From NCBI GenBank assembly GCA_018806915.1, contig JAGKQI010000090.1:1798001-1862000 (forward strand): a stretch of 64,000 bases of DNA, written 5' to 3'. Source of the stretch: Phytophthora colocasiae (Eukaryota; Oomycota; Peronosporomycetes; Peronosporales; Peronosporaceae). The position numbers and the translations under genes were made by a program. Under the pieces are notes generated by a model. That model had not been told where the DNA came from. It ran no database searches and saw only the letters and a program-made list of their open reading frames with translations. Shown here in pieces: positions 1 through 10,446 of this stretch (positions within the stretch are counted from its first letter, which is position 1; each line of letters starts with the position of its first letter).

Positions 1-2
1 CA

Positions 3-220
3 ACCTCCGGTGTCGCAGCTGACAACAACTTCGCCCATGACGACTGGGATGAAGAAGAACCTTCCGCTCCAGCACCAACGAAAGCTTCATACCCAGTACG
101 GATTTGATAGACTTTTTGCTTGGTCTGATGCTTCTAACATGCACTTGTGTCTTGTAGACTGCTCTGAGCCACGGAGTTGCTGCCGATACCAACTTCGTTC
201 ATGATGACTGGGACGATTAA
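3..220 (+). CDS. C-terminal end of an unidentified acidic protein (partial, spliced)
   Basis: Only the last two exons are in the window: 3..95 and 158..220, separated by a 62-bp intron that starts GTACGG and ends TTGTAG, phase 0. The translated tail is acidic and carries the same short motif twice, once in each exon: GVAADNNFAHDDWD and GVAADTNFVHDDWD, followed directly by the stop. So a 14-residue C-terminal motif has been duplicated across the intron. I do not recognise the family; tandem DDWD tails occur in some trafficking and kinase-like proteins, but nothing here decides it. The gene continues to the left of the window. Confidence 0.6.
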
Positions 221-371
221 ACGGTCTGTGGTTAGCAACAACAACAAAAAACAGTGTAGCTCAAAGAGAACGTCTTCACACGAACCGAACCTTGCTAACA
301 AAAAGCGTTATTGAGTTAGTGCGCACGTTAAGCAGTTACCTTCCAAATACTGCTAGAAGAAGTGAAGTCTT

Positions 372-2411
372 CTAGAGACGCGAGCTGGTGATCACTTGGT
401 GGTAGCTTTCACTTGTCAGTTGCTCGTATTTGTCTTTGGATCGGTTGAAAACCCACAGACGGTCGGTAACCTTGGACGGATCCATTCCTTCCTTCCGCAG
501 CTTGGCCTTTTCATGCTTCATTGTGCCAGTGACAGATATCGTCTCGAGCTTTCGGATGAACAGCGGCATAGCGAAAGAAGGTAGTTTTTGCTTCACGAAC
601 GTGGCGAACTCGTCCAAGTCGAACGTCTTCTCTTCGAACACCATCGCTGCCATACACGCGCGACCATCGTTGCCTGGCACTTCAACGCCGTAAATGCAGA
701 TCTCACTGAGGCCAGGGAACTTGGAGACTGCCTCTGCAACCTCATTAGTGGCCACATTCTCTCCCTTCCAGCGGAACGTATCACCCACGCGGTCAACGAA
801 GTGCCAGCAGTGTCTTTCATCCTCCTTGAACAGATCTCCCGTGCGAAAGTACATGTCTCCCTTCTTGAACACGTCGGTCAGGACCTTTTTACTTGACTCT
901 TTCGTGTTCTTGTAGTAGCCCTGAAAGCCTCGAGCTGGATCTTTCCGATTCACCTTGACAATCAACTCGCCAGGCTCGTTAATAGCGCACCACTGCAGGA
1001 AACCCTTGTTGGACCGGATATAGTCGTCCTTCTCGACGTCGTACTTGACAATGGCCACTCCAGTGACTATGTTGTTGATAAATCCACGTCGACCGAGATG
1101 TCCCTGATCCGCCTTGGTCGTGCAGGCATTTAGCATGCCCATGGGGCCTTCCGTCGAGCCGTAAAACTCGTAGACGGACGGAATTCCGAAGCGTTCTTGA
1201 AACGGAGCCCAAATATCAGGTCGCAGTCCATTCCCGAAAGCTGCACGCACATGATTCTCCTTATCGTTGGCTTTAGCCGGCGCATTGAGCAGATACCGGC
1301 ACATCTCACCGATATACTGAATCACGGTGCAGTCATACGCACGTACTTCATCCCAGAACTTGGTAGTCGAGAACCGACGAGAGATACATAGTGTAGCACC
1401 AGAGAAGATCATCATTCCCACGGCCAAGTTGCCTCCGGATGTGTGGTAGAGCGGCAGTGCACAGTACAGTCGGTCATACATGGACAAGTGCATCGAGTAC
1501 TTGAAGGCCAAAGACCGCAGGATGATACTGAAGTGGTTGACTCTGGCTGCTTTCGGTAGACCCGTGGTACCGCTCGTGTAGATGAGTAACGCCATGTCGG
1601 ACGTCGAAATGTTGGCATTACGACGAATAGATTCTGGTGGCCTCTGCGTCGTCATCTTCTTCAGCTCAACATCAAACGATAAGGCTCTAGGAAGGTACTT
1701 AGCTGCAGCTTCAGGCGTTAAATTCCCTACAAAACACACACAAATGCTCAGCATCTGGAATATCCACAGAGTAGTTCCTCATCACCTACCGTTTCCATAG
1801 ATATGAAAGGTGACAGTCTCCAATTGGTCAGCCACATCCTTCAGCTTGTCCGCCAGTTCTTGACCCACAATCATCCACTTGGTGTCAGCAATTTTAGCAC
1901 AATGCACAAGTCCATCAGGCTGCAAATGGGTGTTCAGTAGTGCCGTGACGACTCCGATCTTGGCCAGTCCCAGCCACACAATCACGAACTCCGGTCTGTT
2001 CTCCATGAGCAGAGCCACCGTCTCCCCAGGCTTGAGACCCAATTGCAAGCCCCAATGAGCCACTCGATTGGCAGCTTCGTCCACTTGTTGGAAACTCAGG
2101 ATACGCTGACCGAACTGCATACAGGGCTTGTGTGGCCAACGACCAACACTCTGCTCGAACAGGTCAGGGATCAACATTCCGTTGCGTGCGTGACGCTTGG
2201 CTTGTAGTAATGCTACTGCCTGCATTCCGGAATGATACAAATCGGAAGAAATTAACAGTTTTTGATCCACGTAATACCCTAATGCTGCTGCTCCAGCCAC
2301 AGCTAAGAACTTGGTAGGGACGTTGAACGGTAGAACGGGTAGAACAGAAGCTACGATGGCCCACGCGTCCGTCACAGAGGACGGAAGGCTACTCGGTAGC
2401 AGGTCTGTCAT
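372..2411 (-). CDS. Fatty acid transport protein / very-long-chain acyl-CoA synthetase
   Basis: Two exons, complement(372..1726, 1790..2411). The 63-bp intron (GTAGGT...TTGTAG) restores one frame of 658 residues, a normal length for the FATP/ACSVL family. These enzymes activate long or very-long-chain fatty acids to acyl-CoA with ATP and couple this to uptake at a membrane. A hydrophobic segment near residues 25-45 fits a membrane anchor. The AMP-binding P-loop reads IYTSGTTGLPKAA, followed by EFYGSTEGPMG and the FATP signature region YFRTGDLFKEDERHCWHFVD, then DRVGDTFRWKGENVATNEVAE. The ATG at 2411 is the first in the open frame. The gene lies tail to head with the frameshifted glutamine synthetase on the same strand. 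Which acyl chain it prefers cannot be read from sequence. Confidence 0.9.
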
Positions 2412-2727
2412 TTTGTGCCTCTTGAAGCGGATTCGATACTGACGAGAAGATACCGACGCGAAAAATTCGTTACCAGTAAATTGACTTGGATAAAGTATGA
2501 ACTGCTTAGTCCGGCGGATCAGGTTCTGGGATGCAACACTTCAAGTAGCGGGACAAGTATTATACTATTAGTATAATTACTATATTACTACACCTTGCTT
2601 GCAAAAGAAGCTGTGTCTTTCATTCATTTGCATATATAAGGAGAACTACAAGTTGTTTCTCTTCTACAAATAAAGAGAAGCATCTGTAGTACAACTGACT
2701 ACGAAAACTACAAAGCCAGCAACAGAC
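2412..2727. other. Intergenic spacer upstream of FATP and downstream of glutamine synthetase copy 1
   Basis: About 316 bp without a gene. It holds the presumed FATP promoter (minus strand) and the 3' end of glutamine synthetase copy 1. An AT-rich stretch near 2558-2590 is made of repeated TATTA/TAGTATA words. No RNA gene or repeat unit is recognised. Confidence 0.5.
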
Positions 2728-3799
2728 TTAAGCCTCGTTGAGGACGGTCGTCTTGATAATGCGGCTAGTCACCACGTACGGGTCCATGTTGGACGCCGGG
2801 CGACGGTCCTCGAAGTAGCCCTTGCCTTCAGCCTCCGCCACGCGAGGAATACGGATCGACGCGCCGCGGTTGGCCACGCCGTACGAGAACGTGTCCATGC
2901 TGGCCGTCTCGTGGCGACCGGTCAGACGACGCTCGTTGCCCGTGCCGTACGCCGCGATGTGCTCCTTGTGCTTGAGCTTCATCTTCTCGATGGCCTCGAT
3001 GATCTTGGCCATGCCGCCCTCCTCGCGCATCGCCTTGGTCGAGTAGTTGGTGTGGCAGCCGGCGCCGTTCCAGTCGCCAGGAATCGGCTTCGGGTCCCAC
3101 GACACGTTCACGCCAAAGTCCTCGCACACGCGCAGCAGGATGTAGCGGGACATCCACAGGTGGTCGCCCGACTCGATGCCCGTGCACGGACCCACCTGGT
3201 ACTCCCACTGGCCAGGCATCACCTCGGCGTTGATGCCGGAGATGTTGATACCAGCGTACAGCGACGCACGGTAGTGGGCGTCCACTACGAGACGACCGAA
3301 CACCGAGTGCGCGCCGGCACCGCAGTAGTACGGACCCTGAGGACCGGAAACCGCCCTTCGGCCAGCCGTACGGCGTCACGTTGTCCTTCTCGAACAGAGT
3401 GTACTCCTGCTCGATGCCGAACCACGGCTCCTCCGCCTTGGCCGCCTCCATGACGCGAGCGGCGTCAGCACGCGTGTTGTTGGCGATGGGCGTCATGTCC
3501 GGCTTGAGGCAGTCGCACAGCACCAGAATGTGCTGGCCGCGACGGAACGGGTCCTTGAAGATGGCCACGGGACGCAGCAGCACCTCCGAGTCCTCACCGG
3601 GTGCCTGGCCCGTGCTGGAGCCGTCGAAGTTCCAGATGGGCAGGTCAGCCACCGACTTGACGGGCTTCGTCAGCGTCTTGGTCTTGCAGCGCAGGTCCTG
3701 GCCGGAGCCGCCGATCCACACGTACTCGGCGAGGGTGACGCTCTCGGTGACCTCGAGGGTCATGTATTGGTCGTACACAGCGCGGTCGAGCTTGCTCAT
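2728..3799 (-). pseudogene. Glutamine synthetase copy 1, frameshifted
   Basis: Eukaryotic-type (GSII) glutamine synthetase, ATP-dependent amidation of glutamate to glutamine. It is nearly identical to the intact copy at 5729-6802 in inverted orientation. Length is 1072 bp against 1074: two C bases are missing from a CCCC run (around 3344-3347, codon ~151). This turns [16 protein letters not shown] into an unrelated frame that would read on past the next ~170 codons. The downstream half is open again in the correct frame ([13 protein letters not shown] to the stop). I saw one synonymous change near the start (GAGAGC versus GAGAGT). A core promoter is preserved upstream, so either this is a very recent pseudogene or the 2-bp loss is a sequencing or assembly error. 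If the latter, this is a second functional GS gene. Confidence 0.85.
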
Positions 3800-3843
3800 G
3801 GTGTTAAGGAGAAGAGGAAGAGGCTGAAGACTTGGAGCTGGAG

Positions 3844-3861
3844 CTGCAAATTCAGCAATGA
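3844..3861 (-). promoter_or_regulatory. Oomycete Inr/FPR-type core promoter of GS copy 1
   Basis: On the minus strand this reads TCATTGCTGAATTTGCAG, fitting the oomycete initiator (TCAYTYY-like) followed by the flanking promoter region (CAATTTNC-like). It is 45 bp upstream of the ATG at 3799 and matches the element of the other GS copy at 14 of 18 positions or better. Confidence 0.6.
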
Positions 3862-5658
3862 TTTTACGTACGTTGTGCAGTGCGAGGAGATCGGAAGGAA
3901 GAGGCACGAAGGATTTCGGCCGTGTTGATTGGCTGGGTTCACTTCAACTTCAACGCGCCAATCAGCGGGAGGCACATACGTGGCGGAGTGTTGACGATGT
4001 TCGTCTTGCCTGCTCCGACACCGGTAGAGTTAACGACCACCTTGATGATGTCAAGCGCTGCTTGGTGTCGGCAGAGTTTTGTGCAAAGCGCTGCAGGCTC
4101 TTCCGGATCGCCTGGAAGCCACTTCAACAGACCACAGGATAAGCTGTCGTGGAAGATAAACACGCCATCGCGCGAGAATGTGGCTTGGAGCGCCGAACCC
4201 GAAGCGCAATGCCCAGCATCGAGAAGATTCAGCTGTGGCGACACCACGGCAGATAGCCACTGAACCTCCGTCGTTTGTGCAAACCCTTGTGAGGCAGAAG
4301 GAAGCAGCTCAGCTCGTGGTGGGTATTTCAGGGGATGTGGCCCTCAAACCCATCTTCCACAGAGGGAGCGCAATGAAGACTGACCCACGTGCATCTGCCA
4401 ACAACCGAGAGGCTCTCATGAACGAACCCCCAGCGCTCAATACCTCCATGTACGAAGCGGATGACGATCGTGAGCTGCAAAGGCAGCCAGCTCGTCGGAC
4501 TCAACGTGTTCTAGCGCTGCATAGAAGAGCCCTCGTCTCAAACTTCAGTACACGAACGCCATTCCGGTGCACGGTCACCTGCTTCAATGCGCTCGGCCCT
4601 GATCGTAACGCGGAGGCAACAGAACGCAGCAATTCCTGGCAGTGTGCGGCCCACGAAGGGCTGGAAAGCGCTGGTTCACAGCGCCGGCATCCAATCTGCC
4701 GCCGCCCAGCATGCACATCCTAGCAAAAGTGGCCGAGCCGGTCTAAACTGCACCACGTCATTTTCGCGGCATAGACAGGTCGAGTGGCGCCATAACCGGG
4801 GCATTGTATTTTTATTGGCGTGACGCTTGGCGCGTCGATCATCCGCATAAACGTGTCTTCTGAACGGATAAAGTATGAGAGGTTTGAAGATACTCGAACC
4901 TATTCGGGGCCATAGTCAAACCTAGTACAGTAGTTGAAGTGCTTGCGCACTCGCAGTGCAACTGCGCAAACACCGGCAAGCATCGCACCAAGCCGAGTAT
5001 GCAGACTACGAGCTTGCTCCAAGGATGTCTTGGCTGACCTTCACGCCTCCGTCGAACGCATGACTATGCCGTGACTGAGTTTGACGCCACCTTCGAGTGT
5101 CACTCGCTCAGCGGAGTTCAGTTTAGATGACACCATCGATTGCTTTCTTTTACTTGTATGCTCTAGCAGTACATCTCAATAGTGTACAAACAACGTGATA
5201 TGCTTTGGCTTGGGCAAAAAGCATGAGTGAAGACTTACGGCAAAGCATCCCTCAGCAAGTTTTGCTGTTAAAAACTCGCACAAGCTGCAGATCATCAAGT
5301 GTCTGCCTGGTATCGATACTACCGCTGTAGGGAAGTGTATTCGCGCGCCGTTTTCGAGTAGTCGCGGCTTTCATCGTCGAGACCCGTCGACTCACCAACA
5401 CTTTGGTGGTAAATTGCCGCCGGAATGTGCAGTGATGCCCATTGCCCCTCCTTGCATATCAATTCTCAGAAGATCCACAGCGTTTCTTTTCCGACTGTGA
5501 CGCAGGCGTAAAAGAGGAGGGTCGACCTCTTCAACAAAACAAGGTCATTTTCTCAAATATATTTGCTTTATCTATGCTACACAATCTGTCGCCCCTCCTC
5601 GCCGATGCTGGTCACCTAAAGCTCCGATCTTTCGCTTCCACTCGCACTCGAGTCCTCG
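3862..5658. other. Spacer between the divergent glutamine synthetase genes
   Basis: About 1.8 kb between two head-to-head promoters. The open frames here (for example 3939-4247 minus and 4178-4723 plus) show no family motif. A ~60-bp stretch near 4005-4060 is similar to 40,590-40,640 in this window (shared TGCCTGCTC(C/T)GACACC(G/A)GTAGAGT), so a fragment of a dispersed repeat is present. A second TCATTTTCTCAAAT promoter-like word lies at 5545-5558. Nothing else is supported. Confidence 0.4.
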
Positions 5659-5676
5659 TCATTGCCCGATTTGCAG
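5659..5676 (+). promoter_or_regulatory. Oomycete Inr/FPR-type core promoter of GS copy 2
   Basis: Reads TCATTGCCCGATTTGCAG, 53 bp upstream of the ATG at 5729. The same element, slightly diverged, precedes GS copy 1, so the inverted duplication included the core promoter. Beyond it the two upstream regions are unrelated. Confidence 0.6.
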
Positions 5677-5728
5677 TGGACAACCAAGTTCCAAGCTTCT
5701 TCAGCCTCTTCCTCTTCTCCTTAACACC

Positions 5729-6802
5729 ATGAGCAAGCTCGACCGCGCTGTGTACGACCAATACATGACCCTCGAGGTCACCGAGAGTGTCACCCTCGCC
5801 GAGTACGTGTGGATCGGCGGCTCCGGCCAGGACCTGCGCTGCAAGACCAAGACGCTGACGAAGCCCGTCAAGTCGGTGGCTGACCTGCCCATCTGGAACT
5901 TCGACGGCTCCAGCACGGGCCAGGCACCCGGTGAGGACTCGGAGGTGCTGCTGCGTCCCGTGGCCATCTTCAAGGACCCGTTCCGTCGCGGCCAGCACAT
6001 TCTGGTGCTGTGCGACTGCCTCAAGCCGGACATGACGCCCATCGCCAACAACACGCGTGCTGACGCCGCTCGCGTCATGGAGGCGGCCAAGGCGGAGGAG
6101 CCGTGGTTCGGCATCGAGCAGGAGTACACTCTGTTCGAGAAGGACAACGTGACGCCGTACGGCTGGCCGAAGGGCGGTTTCCCCGGTCCTCAGGGTCCGT
6201 ACTACTGCGGTGCCGGCGCGCACTCGGTGTTCGGTCGTCTCGTAGTGGACGCCCACTACCGTGCGTCGCTGTACGCTGGTATCAACATCTCCGGCATCAA
6301 CGCCGAGGTGATGCCTGGCCAGTGGGAGTACCAGGTGGGTCCGTGCACGGGCATCGAGTCGGGCGACCACCTGTGGATGTCCCGCTACATCCTGCTGCGC
6401 GTGTGCGAGGACTTTGGCGTGAACGTGTCGTGGGACCCGAAGCCGATTCCTGGCGACTGGAACGGCGCCGGCTGCCACACCAACTACTCGACCAAGGCGA
6501 TGCGCGAGGAGGGCGGCATGGCCAAGATCATCGAGGCCATCGAGAAGATGAAGCTCAAGCACAAGGAGCACATCGCGGCGTACGGCACGGGCAACGAGCG
6601 TCGTCTGACCGGTCGCCACGAGACGGCCAGCATGGACACGTTCTCGTACGGCGTGGCCAACCGCGGCGCGTCGATCCGTATTCCTCGCGTGGCGGAGGCT
6701 GAAGGCAAGGGCTACTTCGAGGACCGTCGCCCGGCGTCCAACATGGACCCGTACGTGGTGACTAGCCGCATTATCAAGACGACCGTCCTCAACGAGGCTT
6801 AA
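5729..6802 (+). CDS. Glutamine synthetase (GSII), intact copy
   Basis: A single 357-residue frame, the usual length for eukaryotic GSII; cytosolic ATP-dependent conversion of glutamate plus ammonia to glutamine. Family motifs appear in order: [18 protein letters not shown] (residues ~65-85), [16 protein letters not shown] (metal-binding glutamates), [44 protein letters not shown], the ATP-site loop [16 protein letters not shown], and the C-terminal [20 protein letters not shown]. There is no organelle-targeting extension. High GC at third codon positions gives long spurious antisense frames, which I discount. It is divergently paired with the frameshifted copy about 1.9 kb away. Confidence 0.96.
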   Translation: MSKLDRAVYDQYMTLEVTESVTLAEYVWIGGSGQDLRCKTKTLTKPVKSVADLPIWNFDGSSTGQAPGEDSEVLLRPVAIFKDPFRRGQHILVLCDCLKPDMTPIANNTRADAARVMEAAKAEEPWFGIEQEYTLFEKDNVTPYGWPKGGFPGPQGPYYCGAGAHSVFGRLVVDAHYRASLYAGINISGINAEVMPGQWEYQVGPCTGIESGDHLWMSRYILLRVCEDFGVNVSWDPKPIPGDWNGAGCHTNYSTKAMREEGGMAKIIEAIEKMKLKHKEHIAAYGTGNERRLTGRHETASMDTFSYGVANRGASIRIPRVAEAEGKGYFEDRRPASNMDPYVVTSRIIKTTVLNEA

Positions 6803-6924
6803 GTCTCTGGAACTTCTCTTAAATTTGTACTTGAGCAATAACAATCAAGAGCTACAAGCATAGCTCCAATGAAGCTCTATATTTCACAAGCAAAGTGCTT
6901 CACTCTATCGCATTTGTCTACCTG

Positions 6925-7455
6925 CTACAGTAGCTCACTGCTGCTTCGACTGCGTTTGCGTTTCTTCTTGTGGCTCTTCTTGTGGTGTTTTCTCTTGTGT
7001 CGACGACTGTCATCGCTGTCGCTCTCACTCGAGTCACTGTCACTCCTGTGTTTCCTTTTCCTACTGGAGGAATGTTTGTGCTTGTGCTTCTTCTCCTTCT
7101 TCCTCTTGCGTTTCTCCTCTTCAGAATCTGAATCTGAGTCGTAGATCGCCGCTAGAGCTTGAGGGTTCAAACCGCTTCCCGTCACGTCCTTCGCCACTTT
7201 GGAGCGCGACTTGTGGCTCTTGCGCAGCGATTTGTCCCTCGACGCGTCCAGCTTCTTGCGGAATTCCTTGGAGCGATGGATTGACGCGTCCTTGTCAGCG
7301 TCGGCCTGCAGCTTCTGCAATTTAGAGCCCACGAGCTGGTCGTACATCTTCTTCAAGGTGGACTGGGCGTTCGCGCTCTTGACCATTGACCGCCCATGGT
7401 CCTGCAGCTTGTGGCGCTTGCACGTGCCCGTGTAGCACTGTGGACACGTCGACAT
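6925..7455 (-). CDS. Small Lys/Ser/His-rich protein with N-terminal Cys motif
   Basis: A 176-residue frame starting at MSTCPQCYTGTCKRHKL. An upstream in-frame ATG at 7479 would add 8 residues; I prefer the start giving the Cys/His motif CPxCYTGxCKRH at the N-terminus, a possible zinc site. The middle is helical and charged. The last ~70 residues alternate acidic serine runs (DSDSDSEEE, SDSDSSESDSDD) with lysine/arginine/histidine runs, typical of nuclear RNA-associated or splicing-speckle proteins. It converges on glutamine synthetase copy 2, 122 bp away. I do not recognise a named family; a nuclear role is inferred from composition only. Confidence 0.7.
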   Translation of the reverse strand: MSTCPQCYTGTCKRHKLQDHGRSMVKSANAQSTLKKMYDQLVGSKLQKLQADADKDASIHRSKEFRKKLDASRDKSLRKSHKSRSKVAKDVTGSGLNPQALAAIYDSDSDSEEEKRKRKKEKKHKHKHSSSRKRKHRSDSDSSESDSDDSRRHKRKHHKKSHKKKRKRSRSSSELL

Positions 7456-7571
7456 TATTAGTGTAGACTCTAACCGCATTTCTAACTGGTCTGTTCATTA
7501 CTGTATAATGTGATATCATTGTATACAGGTCCTGTGAGATTATACACTGTCACCGATGTAGACAACTCGAC

Positions 7572-7589
7572 GGGGGGGGGGGGGGGGGG
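7572..7589. repeat. Homopolymer run of 18 G
   Basis: Eighteen consecutive G bases between ACTCGAC and TAAAAG. The length may be unreliable because long G runs are error-prone in sequencing. Confidence 0.9.
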
Positions 7590-8012
7590 TAAAAGCCGTA
7601 GGGCTCCATACAGACCACTTGCGCGGACGAAGCTTGGTACGGGCATGGAGAACTATTTGACACAGCTTGTAACGAATTTACAAGGTGAAACCTACCGTGT
7701 ATAGTCAACGTTTGGACTGATCGCTGAGGATAACGTTACAATACGGACCGGCATCGTTATATTCCTTTCAGCTCCGAAGCAGGTGAACGGCACAGAGCGA
7801 GACACCAGTCGTAGTGGTTGTTAGCCATAGATCCACTGCATCCGGCCCCTGGTCTCGTCCTAATGACTGCACCCGTCGTGCAAGAGAGCTGACTCGTGAT
7901 GAACAGCAGGAAAGAGGCTCTGGTTCGATAAACTTTCTTTGGAACGAGTCATCCCAACAATTATCGCCCCATCCAACCATGCCACGAACACTTTCTAAAA
8001 GTCCTCCTGTCC
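7590..8012. other. Region without a gene, left of Crypton copy A
   Basis: No open frame with recognisable motifs. The upstream (N-terminal) half of the Crypton recombinase would be expected here but is not recoverable in any frame, so the element is 5'-truncated or too decayed to read. Confidence 0.4.
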
Positions 8013-9371
8013 GTGCTTGCGCCGTCTCCAAGCTTCATCGACAACCTGCCAGGTGTGCATTTTAGGGAGCGATTGCTCTCTCTCCAGCAGCGCCCTTCTG
8101 GATATGCTGGACCGCCCGACAGACACGACAGGGCTCGGAGCACGAACGCCCAGCTAGCTCAGAGAAGACCCCCCACGATCTACGCCCATGTAAACCGCGT
8201 ACTGGGCCGAATTGCTGTTGCTGCTGGTGTGACGGTCCCGCTCTATTCCCATTCTTTTAGGCGCGGTGGGGCTCAGCACGTCAACTGCAGCGGTGCGCTC
8301 ACGGCGCAATGGATCTTTGACCGGGGTGCCTGGAACATGAGCACGACAAACAAGGGGTTTAACTACGTCTTCAACACCAGCAATGAAGACCACAAGGTTA
8401 GCAAGATACTCAGCGGACACGAAGCCAACGCGTCAGTGGTGCTGCAAAACTTGGCAACGTTCGACTCGCAGACTCGCGCCAGGATCGCTAGTTTCCAGCA
8501 TCAACTGTTCAGCACCAGCCACGGTCTCCAAACATCACAGAACAATATTAACCAAGCCGTTCAAGATGTGCTCACTGCGACTGTGATCCGCCACCATCCG
8601 CTGCTGAAAGACTTGAACGGTGAAGCTCCAGCAATCAAGCGGATCGATACGTGTGTTTCCGAGGCTGGATGCTCAGTTGGGGGGCTACTAGCCTGGTCAT
8701 CTCATCTCGCGCAGCCCGAATTTCCCACGTCTAGCATAATCCATCAAGCACGCAGCAACCTCTCCAGCAACCGTTACCAGCAAGCCCAGAACAGAAGATC
8801 ATCAATCACCAGGCCGCTATCATTAACCACTTTATCGAGCACGTGAAGCTTCAAGATGCTCGCATGGAGACTCTAGAGACTAACCTGAACAACCCTACAC
8901 AAGCTACTCACAAGCGGAAAGAACCAGACACTAGCACGAGCGATGTCAGTCATGCCAAGAAAAAACAGCGCAGAGTCACCTTCATGCGACTTGGTACGCC
9001 TGGTATGCTCACGAACCACAGCTTTGGCGTGCACCAATCTCAAGGCAGTAAGTCGGATGCAAAGCTGCTGGTTGCGTGCATGAAGCCTGTTCTTGGATGA
9101 CGGCTTCATGCTCAACCCAACCGCGGCAGACTTCCGCGACCAAGTGATGAAGACTGGTACCCGCGCTGAACACGCTGTCCTCGCGTTCCTGGAAGGACAC
9201 AACATCCGCTCTCGTGGATCTAGTGCCGTCTTAAAGCACCTCCGTGCTCTCCATCGCGCAGGAGCTCTTAACGCCAGAATCCAGCTACATGAACAGCTCC
9301 TCCAAACACCAGCTACTTTTGATCCCACTCCTGGACACATCCAGAACGTGCTCGATCAAGTTACCAATTAA
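8013..9371 (+). pseudogene. Crypton-type tyrosine recombinase, copy A (truncated and frameshifted)
   Basis: The frame 8013-8846 contains the C-terminal catalytic box of Crypton recombinases: HSFRRGGAQHVN (the H-x-x-R pair), then GAWNMSTTNKGFNYVFN with the presumed nucleophilic tyrosine, then KVSKILSG. The N-terminal half with the first catalytic arginine is missing. After frame changes near 8846 and 9100 the frame 9093-9371 continues with FRDQVMKTGTRAEHAVLAFL and RALHRAGALNARI, which align with the C-terminal domain of copy B (FKDRVLEVGERAETAVLAFL, RKLHRSGALDSRI). Cryptons move by tyrosine-recombinase chemistry through a circular DNA form and occur in oomycetes. This copy cannot be active. 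Confidence 0.75.
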
Positions 9372-9607
9372 TGGTAGACAAGATACAGATCAGTGGCATA
9401 CAGCACGCTCTCGTCTACAACCCGCACAGATACCTTTACACGCAATCGCATCCACACGCACATGCGAATCAGCTACCGCATATAACAACGCTCCTTGCCA
9501 CACGACGTCACGCGATGCCAAACGACGCACATCACGCAACTGTTTTTGTGTCCTGAGAGCTTCTCGCTAGCGTGCAGCTTGACGTTCTAGCAAAATTGCC
9601 ATTAGAA

Positions 9608-9675
9608 ATACCTCAGCCGGGAATCGGACCCAACGACCATCCCTTTCGGGGGCTCTACCACTGAGCTATGAGGTG
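9608..9675 (-). other. tRNA-like sequence (degenerate, SINE or tRNA relic)
   Basis: On the minus strand: a perfect D-arm with A-box (TAGCTCAGTGGTAGAGC), then a T-arm-like hairpin (TTGGG-TCCGATT-CCCGG), then TGAGGTA pairing with the 5' CACCTCA except for the terminal pair. The stretch between D-arm and T-arm is about 5 nt too short for a normal anticodon arm plus variable loop, so this is probably not a functional tRNA. It lies 237 bp downstream of the Crypton copy A stop. Confidence 0.45.
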
Positions 9676-9723
9676 GGGATTAGTACAACTCAAGACAGGG
9701 GTTAGTACAACTCAAGGCAGGGG
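9675..9723. repeat. Direct repeat, two 22-23-bp units
   Basis: GGGG(A)TTAGTACAACTCAAG(A/G)CA occurs twice in tandem, followed by a third GGGG. It abuts the tRNA-like sequence. Confidence 0.8.
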
Positions 9724-10446
9724 TATACTCGTTGGAGGGCCGAGTGAGAATTAACACCACCACAGTTCTTCGTGGCGAACGACAACCCTGCTAGCCATGC
9801 CGAGTTCGACACAGCCCCATCAATACACCGCACTCCTGTAGGTGGTCAATCGGGCACTGACTCAAGACAGCGCGCGTCGGCTTTCAGGTGCTGTGAGCGT
9901 CATTCATTGGCAATTACGGCTCTTCTTACAGTTTAACTTAGCACTGTATGCCCATAAAATTTTCAATACGATACCAAATCGGCATCTATTAGCACTTGGG
10001 TTTTGAATTACATACAAATGTCTAAACAATGTCGGAGACGTCGGAAGTCGGAGGTGCTTTGGTATGGATGAATATCGTATTTTTTCCGACAGACAACTTA
10101 GTAGGATTGTGCAACGAATGAAATGAATGGCACTCTGACCAATCACGGAGTCTCCATTCACTATTTTCATCCAATAAAACCAGGTAAGAAATTAATAAAT
10201 TTAATACTAAATGGAAAAGGAGCTAACCAACCGCTTAAAGATAAAGTTTTAGTTCCGACAGCTTCCGACAAATATTTGTCGGAAGCGAGACACAACATGT
10301 ATATGCAGATAGTGAAATGTAGTCAAGTATACACTATTCAAATATCCTCATAATTACTACAAATAGGCAAAAACCTAATATAGGACGTTGTGGAGCTGGT
10401 GGTCCTCCACACTCTGAAACAGCAGAAGCGCCAGGCAGGAACCAGT
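9724..10446. other. AT-rich non-coding stretch between the two Crypton relics
   Basis: No gene supported. It contains several TTCCGAC/GTCGGAA words (near 10,030, 10,086, 10,252) and the perfect palindrome listed separately. Similar GTCGGAA words recur at 13,105-13,130, just past Crypton copy B, and might mark element-end sequences. Confidence 0.4.
10261..10286. repeat. Perfect 26-bp palindrome
   Basis: GCTTCCGACAAAT followed immediately by its exact reverse complement ATTTGTCGGAAGC. It could form a cruciform or be a protein-binding site or a fused transposon end. Confidence 0.9.

Noticed and set aside
3939..4247. Minus-strand 102-codon frame containing STGVGAGKTNIV, P-loop-like
   Set aside because: Spacing does not fit a Walker A motif (GX4GK[ST]) and there is no other ATPase motif; a related fragment at 40.6 kb suggests dispersed repeat debris.
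5612..6844. Long minus-strand frame (about 410 codons) opposite glutamine synthetase copy 2
   Set aside because: Shadow of a GC-rich coding region; the same shadow appears opposite copy 1 and its Arg/His/Val-rich composition has no family features.
9608..9675. A functional tRNA gene
   Set aside because: Anticodon arm and variable loop are about 5 nt short and the first acceptor pair does not form; listed only as tRNA-like.
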